A stretch of DNA of 37,741 nt from Candidatus Liptonbacteria bacterium (GTDB lineage Bacteria > Patescibacteriota > Minisyncoccia > UBA6257 > Colwellbacteraceae): the NCBI GenBank assembly GCA_019923695.1, contig JAHXGO010000002.1, positions 1-37,741 of the forward strand, given 5' to 3'. A program made the position numbers and the translations under genes. The notes beneath the pieces are model-generated. The model saw only the letters and a list, made by a program, of their open reading frames with translations, had not been told where the DNA came from and did no database searches. The stretch's first letter is position 1. Each line of letters begins with the position of its first letter. Of the stretch, positions 1-5,514 are shown piece after piece.

Positions 1-40
1 GCTGGGCGGACAAAAAAACGGAATCAAAAAATAAATTAAA

Positions 41-2620
41 ATGGTTTCGCTTCAAAATTCTTTATCCGAAGTAAAAGGCATTGGCCCGAAGTTTATCGCA
101 AAACTCAAACGGCTTAAAATAGAAACCGTAAAAGATATTTTATGGCACTTTCCCGTTTATTATCAGGATTGGAATAAAATCACTTTAATAAAAAACTTAA
201 AAGCCGGTGAAAGAGCGGTAATTAAAGCAAAAATTTTAAATATTAAATATCGAAGAACCTGGAGAAAGAAAATGGCTGTCATTGAAGCTCTGATTAATGA
301 CGGTTCTGGGACAATTAGGGTTATTTGGTTTAATCAATATTACATAAAAAATATTTTAACTAAAGGAAAAGCCGCTTTTTTTGCCGGAAAAGTTATGGCT
401 AGCCCGGACGATATTTATCTTTCCAACCCTCATTATGAAATAATCAACGAACAAAACGAAAAACCTTTTTTAACCGGTCTTTTGCCAATATACCCTGAAG
501 TTAAAGGTCTTACCTCAAAAGGTATCAGATTTGTCATAAAAAAAATTATTCCTTCACTTGAAATAATTCAAGAATTTGTCCCAAAAAAAATTTTAACTGA
601 TTACGGTTTACCAGAAATAAATAAGGCAATCTTTCAAATCCATAACCCTGGAACAGAAAAAGAAGCGCAATTAGCAAGAAAAAGATTTGAATTTGAGGAG
701 TTGTTTCTTCTTCAGTTAAACAACCTTACCCAAAAAAGAAAATTAAGAAATGAAAAAGCCATTCAAATCCAAACTGACATTGAGTTTATAAAAAAAATAA
801 TAGAGAGTCTTCCGTTTAAACTTACTTTCCCTCAAAAGAGAAGCTTATGGGAAATTCTGCAGAATCTAAATCGTCAATTTCCGATGAACAGGCTTCTTCA
901 AGGAGATGTGGGTTCAGGTAAAACCGTAGTCGCGGCCATAGCGTCGGTTCTAACCGCAAAAAACGGCTTTCAGGCCTGTTTTATGGCGCCAACCGAAATT
1001 CTGGCTAATCAGCATTATCAAACTTTCAAAAAATTATTCGGTCAATTTAACTACCCTATTGCTCTGCTAACATCAAAATCCGCCATTATCTTTTACGCTG
1101 AAGGATTGGAAACCGAAATTAAAAAACAAAAAATCATTGAAGACATAAAAAACGGAAAAATAAAAATAATAATTGGAACACATGCTTTGATCCAAAAAAA
1201 CATAATTTTCAACAACCTGGCTTTTGTGGTGATTGATGAACAGCATAGGTTCGGCGTTCGTCAACGAGCCTTACTGACACAATCTCAAGTCGTCAATACA
1301 TCCGAGTTTATAAACAATGATAAAATTGCAGAAAAAAAATTATTCTCTAAGTTAAAAAATATTTTTTTAAAAATTCAAGAAGAAATAGGAAGTTTTTGTC
1401 AGGAGGAACAATATGCTGATGTATTAGAAAAAAAATTGAAAGAAGAAAAAATAAATTTTAAAAGAGAGCTCCCAACTGAAGTTGAAGATAAAAAACCCAA
1501 TTTTATTAATTTTATCATTGAAAACAGAATTTTAATTAATCTTAAATCAAAGCCGCTTATAGAAAAAAGTGATTACTATCAAATGAAGTATTGTTTAGAA
1601 ATTACTAATTTGGAATTGGGTTTAATAATAAATTTTCAAGATAAATATCTAAAGTTAAAAAGAATTTTAGGAGATAAAAAAATTGTAAACTCGAATAACT
1701 TAATGGTTTCAAATCAGTTTTTACCGCATTTTCTTTCTATGTCAGCCACTCCGATTCCACGCACATTGGCAATCACGATTTTTGGAGATCTTGACCTTTC
1801 AATTATTGACGAACTTCCTTTGGGAAGAAAACCAATTATCACAAAAATAGTGGCTCCAATAAACAGAAATAAAGCTTATGATTTCATTCACGATCAAGTT
1901 AAAAAAGGAAAACAAGTTTTTGTTATCTGCCCCAGGATAGACAATGCGCGGACCGAAACAGATTATGAACAAACTAACCCAGATAATCAGTATGAGTCCG
2001 TGTCAAATAAACATAGGCCTACTTTATTATGGGAAGTCAAAGCAGTCAAAGAAGAATACAAAAAACTATCAGAAGAAATATTCCCCGACCTTAAAGTAGC
2101 GATGGTTCACGGCAAAATAAAAGCAAAAGAAAAAAACCAGATTATTTCCGACTTCAAAGACAAAAAATATGATATTCTTGTTTCTACTTCTGTTGTTGAG
2201 GTTGGGGTGGATATCCCCAACGCTACAATTATGATGATTGAAGGAGCGGAAAAATTCGGTTTAGCTCAACTTTACCAATTCAGAGGCCGAGTCGGAAGAA
2301 ATATTTACCAGTCTTTTTGTTTTCTTTTTACCGACTCATTTTCAAAAGCAACCCATTACAGATTAAGAGCTTTAATTGAAGCAAAAAACGGCTTTGAGCT
2401 TGCCGAAAAAGATTTACGGATTAGAGGTCCGGGAGAATTTTTAGGGACAGAACAAACCGGATTGCCGGATACGGCAATGAGGGCCCTAAAAAATCCAAAA
2501 TTAATTAAAGAAAGTCGCGAAGCCAGCCAAAAAATTCTAAACAAAGACCCATATTTAGACACTTATCCTTTGTTAAAAAATAAACTTTCGACTTTTCAAA
2601 AAGCAATCCACTTGGAATGA
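41..2620 (+). CDS. recG: ATP-dependent DNA helicase RecG with inserted PDDEXK_3-like domain
   Basis: RecG is the superfamily-2 helicase that reverses stalled replication forks and branch-migrates Holliday junctions. An OB-fold wedge lies near residues 50-140, Walker A GDVGSGKT at 288-295, the DEQH box at 399-402, motif III SATPIPRT from 568, and motif VI RGRVGR at about 748, followed by the RecG C-terminal region. The protein has 859 residues against roughly 690 for the family. The excess is a block of about 140 residues (about 420-562) between the DEQH box and motif III, which are normally about 30 residues apart. The block reads as a GxxExxY/PDDEXK_3 domain: ExxY at 455-458, a conserved Gln at 514 and an LIINF-type strand. 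The usual catalytic Asp and Glu positions are Asn490 and Asn500. RecG identity is certain; the insert assignment is by motif comparison from memory. Confidence 0.95.
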   Translation: MVSLQNSLSEVKGIGPKFIAKLKRLKIETVKDILWHFPVYYQDWNKITLIKNLKAGERAVIKAKILNIKYRRTWRKKMAVIEALINDGSGTIRVIWFNQYYIKNILTKGKAAFFAGKVMASPDDIYLSNPHYEIINEQNEKPFLTGLLPIYPEVKGLTSKGIRFVIKKIIPSLEIIQEFVPKKILTDYGLPEINKAIFQIHNPGTEKEAQLARKRFEFEELFLLQLNNLTQKRKLRNEKAIQIQTDIEFIKKIIESLPFKLTFPQKRSLWEILQNLNRQFPMNRLLQGDVGSGKTVVAAIASVLTAKNGFQACFMAPTEILANQHYQTFKKLFGQFNYPIALLTSKSAIIFYAEGLETEIKKQKIIEDIKNGKIKIIIGTHALIQKNIIFNNLAFVVIDEQHRFGVRQRALLTQSQVVNTSEFINNDKIAEKKLFSKLKNIFLKIQEEIGSFCQEEQYADVLEKKLKEEKINFKRELPTEVEDKKPNFINFIIENRILINLKSKPLIEKSDYYQMKYCLEITNLELGLIINFQDKYLKLKRILGDKKIVNSNNLMVSNQFLPHFLSMSATPIPRTLAITIFGDLDLSIIDELPLGRKPIITKIVAPINRNKAYDFIHDQVKKGKQVFVICPRIDNARTETDYEQTNPDNQYESVSNKHRPTLLWEVKAVKEEYKKLSEEIFPDLKVAMVHGKIKAKEKNQIISDFKDKKYDILVSTSVVEVGVDIPNATIMMIEGAEKFGLAQLYQFRGRVGRNIYQSFCFLFTDSFSKATHYRLRALIEAKNGFELAEKDLRIRGPGEFLGTEQTGLPDTAMRALKNPKLIKESREASQKILNKDPYLDTYPLLKNKLSTFQKAIHLE
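1298..1725 (+). other. PDDEXK_3 (GxxExxY-like) domain insertion inside recG
   Basis: This stretch encodes the extra block between helicase motifs II and III of RecG. Its order of elements (long helix, IGSF turn, ExxY helix, INFKREL strand, FINFII strand, ILINLK strand, YYQMKY helix, LGLIINF strand, KLKRIL end) follows the standalone GxxExxY family of PDDEXK-fold proteins. In that family an Asp sits in the strand matching FINFII and a Glu precedes the LK of the next strand. Both are Asn here, while the Lys (502) and Gln (514) remain, so nuclease activity is doubtful. The reading frame is intact on both sides. Confidence 0.7.
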
Positions 2621-2824
2621 TAGTTTCGTCTACAATCTGCATAAATTCAGATATATAAATTTTTTTTAGATGGCAAAAATATCTTAACGAAGGAGGCGAA
2701 AAACTAAACACTGTTCTGACAACAAAACGAATTTGTATTATTCTGAAAGCCACAAAAAATTTCATCACTAAAAATCTTCTTATGAAAAGATAGATAAAAA
2801 AGTTATTTGTCTCATTTAAATTAA
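2621..2824. other. intergenic region with no recognisable gene
   Basis: AT-rich DNA follows recG. A plus-strand frame without a proper start reads through part of it (WQKYLNEGGEKLNT and onward) and ends at a TAG near 2793. It could be decayed coding sequence but matches nothing I recognise. The 87-residue minus-strand ORF of the track overlaps the recG end and looks spurious. Confidence 0.4.
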
Positions 2825-3100
2825 AATATATTTCGACAAAAAAATATCATTTATTTTTATAACTTTCTTAAATACCCAAGAATGAACGCTGTTGCAGAGA
2901 GACCTAACCGAACCTTACGAGAGGAATTCATTGATTGGGATAAAGAGACTTTGGCTTGCGATTTAGAGAGATTCAACAAAAAGTTCATTAACTGGCTTGT
3001 GTGATATAATACCCAAAAGTCTCATTACATTTCCCAAAACAAGCTGTCTCCTGTACAATTTATGATATCAATACGATATTCCATTATCCAAAGAGGTTGA
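2825..3100 (+). pseudogene. C-terminal fragment of an IS481/IS3-type integrase core, degenerate
   Basis: One plus-strand frame contains the C-terminal half of a retroviral-type integrase core: YPRMNAVAERPNRTLREEF, where the family has PKxNAxxERFNRTLxEEF with the catalytic Glu. It continues through a DLERFNKKFINWLV segment. A TGA then sits where the family has the Trp of a WYN motif, and the frame continues with YNTQKSHY and a KLSPVQF end, as in intact transposases. The N-terminal DDE part is absent and no terminal repeats are evident. This is an old insertion-sequence remnant. It ends at the TGA at 3098-3100, within the open frame of the next gene. Confidence 0.75.
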
Positions 3101-3218
3101 TTGGATACATGGTTTTTTATTTCAAAATAAATGGGGTTGGGATAAATATATAATTAAAAAACACCCGGGAATTAAAAAGATTTTTTCTTTCAAGAGAGAA
3201 GCTGAGCAGATAAAATTT

Positions 3219-3809
3219 TTGAAAAAATATATTATTGAATTTAGAAAAGAAAATAAAAAACTAATAGAAGAAAATAAAACAAGATACCAAAAAGAATGGC
3301 AAAAAATTGAAAAAGATTTTTTCATTGTACTTCCAAAAATTTTGCAAATTGATTGGCCTCAAGATAAAACAATTAGGGCTATGATTTCTATCAACCCAAT
3401 TTGCCCTCGTTTCTTAAATGATTGGAGTTTCTCTATTTTTTATAACTACAAAAAATCATCTCATGCGATGGAAGTTATTATGCACGAGTGTTGCCATTTT
3501 TTGTATTTTGAAAAATGGAAACTATTATATCCAAAAGTAAATAATAAAAAATTTGAATCGCCTTATTTAGAGTGGCATTTGAGCGAAATTTTAGCGCCAA
3601 TCATCTTAGGTGACATACGAATTCAAAAAATGTTAAAACGTAAGGCAGATTTTTATACCGAACATAAAAGAATAAAAATAGGTGATAAAACTGCTCCTAA
3701 ATATTTTAATGATTTATATAATAAAACCGCCAAAAGTAAAAATTTTGATGAATTTTTAAAAGAATCTTATCAGAGAATTAAAAAGAATAATGAATTATTT
3801 AAAATATAA
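3219..3809 (+). CDS. putative HExxH metallopeptidase-like protein, possibly truncated at the start
   Basis: This 196-residue protein has no family I can name with certainty. It carries HECCH at about residues 89-93, an HExxH zinc-protease motif, and a downstream EWHLSE (118-123) whose last Glu could be a third zinc ligand as in gluzincins. The ends are Lys-rich and there is no signal peptide or membrane segment, so it is probably cytoplasmic. The listed start is a TTG without a clear ribosome binding site. The same frame stays open upstream to about 3066 and reads like real protein there (EVDWIHGFLFQNKWGWDKY), but has no ATG or GTG. The upstream DNA is an integrase remnant, so the original 5' end may have been replaced. 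The function as a protease is inferred from the motif only. Confidence 0.6.
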   Translation: MKKYIIEFRKENKKLIEENKTRYQKEWQKIEKDFFIVLPKILQIDWPQDKTIRAMISINPICPRFLNDWSFSIFYNYKKSSHAMEVIMHECCHFLYFEKWKLLYPKVNNKKFESPYLEWHLSEILAPIILGDIRIQKMLKRKADFYTEHKRIKIGDKTAPKYFNDLYNKTAKSKNFDEFLKESYQRIKKNNELFKI

Positions 3810-3847
3810 AGTCCAATCGGCGTTTTAATTTTTGATGATTTTCGGCG

Positions 3848-3935
3848 AGCGGGCAAAAAATTTCCTCCCCCCTCAAATTTACCCTCGTAGGGAAACTTTG
3901 TTTCTCCTTCGGGGTTCCCCAAATTCTTGCCCGCT
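3848..3935. repeat. GC-rich inverted-repeat block
   Basis: Arms AGCGGGCAA and TTGCCCGCT enclose about 70 nt containing smaller hairpins (GAAAC-ttt-GTTTC and a CCTTCGGGG segment). The block is far richer in G and C than the flanking DNA. No ORF is convincing. It may be a structured RNA, the remains of a miniature mobile element, or a two-way terminator after the metallopeptidase-like gene. Confidence 0.45.
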
Positions 3936-3975
3936 ACCTGCATAAATCAATAGATTATGCTATTTTCATACTAGA

Positions 3976-3996
3976 AAAAACTCACTGTGAGTTTTT
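3976..3996. terminator. palindromic terminator-like hairpin
   Basis: Arms AAAAACTCAC and GTGAGTTTTT form a near-perfect palindrome with A- and T-runs on both sides, so it could terminate transcription in either direction. It separates the GC-rich block from the Cys-rich peptide gene. Confidence 0.45.
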
Positions 3997-4036
3997 CAAA
4001 ATCAAGCACTTTTACAACCGAAAGGAGATGAGAAGA

Positions 4037-4180
4037 ATGAATGAGTCGGAAATTCTCGTCGTCCCCGATACCGAGACGCGCGTGCGAGTCGCCGAAAAAA
4101 TCGACCTCAAAGATGCGGTCGATGTGCGACCCTGCGACTGCACATCCTGCAGTTCCTGTAGATGCACTCCGTGCAAGTAG
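4037..4180 (+). CDS. 47-residue Cys-rich peptide, candidate modified-peptide (RiPP) precursor
   Basis: This gene is too short for the ORF track. A strong Shine-Dalgarno (GGAG, 4024-4027) lies 9 nt before the ATG; an in-frame ATG at 4028 is too close to that site. The product has an acidic, leader-like N-terminal part (MNESEILVVPDTETRVRVAE) and ends in CDCTSCSSCRCTPCK. That gives six Cys at 33, 35, 38, 41, 43 and 46, spaced CxCxxCxxCxCxxC. The layout resembles precursors of radical-SAM-modified peptides; a small metal-binding peptide is the alternative. The base composition is strikingly GC-rich for this genome (GTC, CGC, GCG and GAC codons), suggesting recent transfer. No maturase, transporter or protease gene is nearby, unless the decayed DNA just downstream was one. 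Confidence 0.6.
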   Translation: MNESEILVVPDTETRVRVAEKIDLKDAVDVRPCDCTSCSSCRCTPCK

Positions 4181-4705
4181 TACGGCATCACTAAAGACCC
4201 GAACATGTCTATAAACTGCTCTTTTTCTTTGTAAAATAAATTATTAATTATATATTGCATCGGGGATATTTATTTTAATGTCCAATGTGATCTTTCTGTA
4301 TTATACCACGCAAATCAATCAATAAATTTTCTGTTGAATCTCTCTAAATCATAAACTAAGGTCTCTCTTTTAAGACATCGTTATATGTAAAAATCTCGAG
4401 TATTATTTACACTTTTAATTTTATATTCAAGGACAGGTTGTCTTGAAGAACATCTTACAGATGCGCTGGGCTTGGTGTCGCCGCTGGAGCAAAAATATTC
4501 TGGTTCTGAAAGACAATCTGTCCGAAAATGTAAACAACGCTATGAAATTTTACACGTTATATAAACAAGCAAAACCTTTAATACCATAACTAATGCTTAT
4601 TATTTTCATACATATTTAAACTCCTACAGAGTCCAATATGTATCTGAACTTATGCGCCCCTTATATCAAACGGCGCGCTACTCACTATAGCGAACCGTAA
4701 ATTCG
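4181..4705. other. intergenic region; GC-rich tail of the peptide locus, then AT-rich DNA with repeat copy 1
   Basis: The unusual composition of the peptide gene continues for about 25-30 nt past its stop; in frame after the stop it reads YGITKDPNMSINC and then breaks at a TAA. It could be the decayed start of a downstream gene. The rest is AT-rich and holds the structured repeat (4380-4565) and a hairpin that overlaps the end of rplU. Confidence 0.4.
4380..4565. repeat. structured dispersed element, copy 1
   Basis: About 180 nt, nearly identical to 32359-32532. It folds as one long imperfect hairpin. Outer arms are ATGTAAAAAT / ATTTTACACGTTAT, then TTATTTACAcTTTT / AAAATGTAAACAA, then GGACAGGTTGTCTT / AAGACAATCTGTCC, and an inner GAAGAAC / GTTCT. 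The terminal loop near 4460-4490 differs in sequence and length between copies, while the stems match almost completely. No protein frame is conserved. It could be a non-coding RNA (rod-shaped, 6S-like in outline only) or a MITE. Confidence 0.7.
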
Positions 4706-4709
4706 CTAT
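4687..4709. terminator. hairpin at the end of rplU
   Basis: ATAGCGAA and TTCGCTAT form an 8-bp stem with a 7-nt loop overlapping the rplU stop codon. It belongs to the recurrent TATAGCGAA/TTCGCTATA palindrome group of this window. There is no T-run, so a role in termination is uncertain. Confidence 0.35.
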
Positions 4710-5014
4710 TCAGTTTTAATAATCTTAACTTCAGTAAAAAGTTGACGGTGTCCTTTCTTTTTTCTATAACGAGTTTTTGATTGATAGCGAAAAACTATTT
4801 TTTTATCTCCTTTGCCTTGGCATAAAACTTCCGCTTCCACTTTTCCGTTTTTAAGATACGGCTCGCCTATTTCAACATTTGCGTTATTGGCCTTAAGTAA
4901 AACTTTCTCAAAAAAAACGCTGGCGCCTTTTTCGCCTTTAATTTTTTCTATTTTTATTATATCGCCGGCTGAAACCAAATATTGTTTTCCGCCACTTTCA
5001 ATAACTACTAACAT
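4706..5014 (-). CDS. rplU: 50S ribosomal protein bL21
   Basis: This 102-residue protein has the bL21 signature throughout: the start MLVVIESGGKQYLVSAGD, a central VLLKANNANVEIGEPYL, and the basic C-terminal RYQSKTRYRKKKGHRQLFTEVKI that contacts 23S rRNA. The length is normal. In most bacteria rplU is followed by rpmA (L27), but L27 is not in this window. The gene starts 9 nt after a small membrane-protein gene, so the two are probably cotranscribed. A hairpin covers its stop codon. Confidence 0.96.
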   Translation of the reverse strand: MLVVIESGGKQYLVSAGDIIKIEKIKGEKGASVFFEKVLLKANNANVEIGEPYLKNGKVEAEVLCQGKGDKKIVFRYQSKTRYRKKKGHRQLFTEVKIIKTE

Positions 5015-5023
5015 TAAAATATC

Positions 5024-5326
5024 TTACCAAAAAAAAATCCGAGATGCAACTGAAACGAAAATTATAGCGCTTACAAATAAACTTACCGCGCCAAAAATAT
5101 AAGAAACAACCCTTTCTCTTTTAAAAACAAATTCAGCCAAAACAAAATTCATTACCACAATAAAAAAATTAATGCCGACTATTTTTAAGATAGAAATTTG
5201 GTCACCGATAAAACCGGTTATTATAATAAAATTCCCCTCTATTTCAAAAACAGCGATTAAAAACGAAGACAAAACAAAAAATAAAGCTAATAAATATATC
5301 CCAAAATAATAAAATCTTTTTTTCAT
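5024..5326 (-). CDS. small integral membrane protein, function unknown
   Basis: This 100-residue hydrophobic protein has three likely membrane segments, at about 7-27, 47-67 and 75-97, and a basic N-terminus (MKKRFYYF). I see no catalytic motif and recognise no family. It lies between tRNA-Glu and rplU, with 9 nt to the rplU start, so it is likely cotranscribed with rplU. The hydrophobic pattern and operon position support a real gene; no function can be read from the sequence. Confidence 0.6.
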   Translation of the reverse strand: MKKRFYYFGIYLLALFFVLSSFLIAVFEIEGNFIIITGFIGDQISILKIVGINFFIVVMNFVLAEFVFKRERVVSYIFGAVSLFVSAIIFVSVASRIFFW

Positions 5327-5349
5327 TTTTTTAATATTTCTTCTTTAAA

Positions 5350-5422
5350 CGCCCCCACGGGGAATCGAACCCCGGTTTTCGGATTGAGAACCCGACGTCC
5401 TAGGCCTCTAGACGATAGGGGC
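5350..5422 (-). tRNA. tRNA-Glu (anticodon CTC)
   Basis: On the minus strand the acceptor GCCCCTA pairs with TGGGGGC. The D arm contains TCTAGAGGCCTAGGA, typical of tRNA-Glu. The anticodon stem TCGGG/TCCGA encloses TTCTCAA, giving anticodon CTC. The T arm is CGGGG-TTCGATT-CCCCG. The discriminator is G. CCA is not encoded, so it must be added after transcription, unlike in the tRNA-Val of this window. Confidence 0.95.
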
Positions 5423-5514
5423 CAAATAATTTATTTAATCTGATAATTGAAGAATAATCTTAATACTTCTCCAATAGTTAATCAAATTTCATTTTAATCA
5501 ATAAAGCAATAATT

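Noticed and set aside
2505-2768. 87-residue minus-strand ORF at the end of recG
   Set aside because: It overlaps the recG coding end, has no ribosome binding site and reads as low-complexity hydrophobic and aromatic sequence.
3000-3005. TGA in the integrase fragment as a sign of recoded UGA
   Set aside because: It stands at a Trp position, not Gly, and recG, rpmF and others end with TGA while conserved Trp codons are TGG. The fragment is simply a pseudogene.
4012-4260. 82-residue minus-strand ORF of the track
   Set aside because: It is the antisense frame of the Cys-rich peptide gene. The plus strand has the Shine-Dalgarno and the patterned Cys codons; this frame has neither a ribosome binding site nor a recognisable motif.
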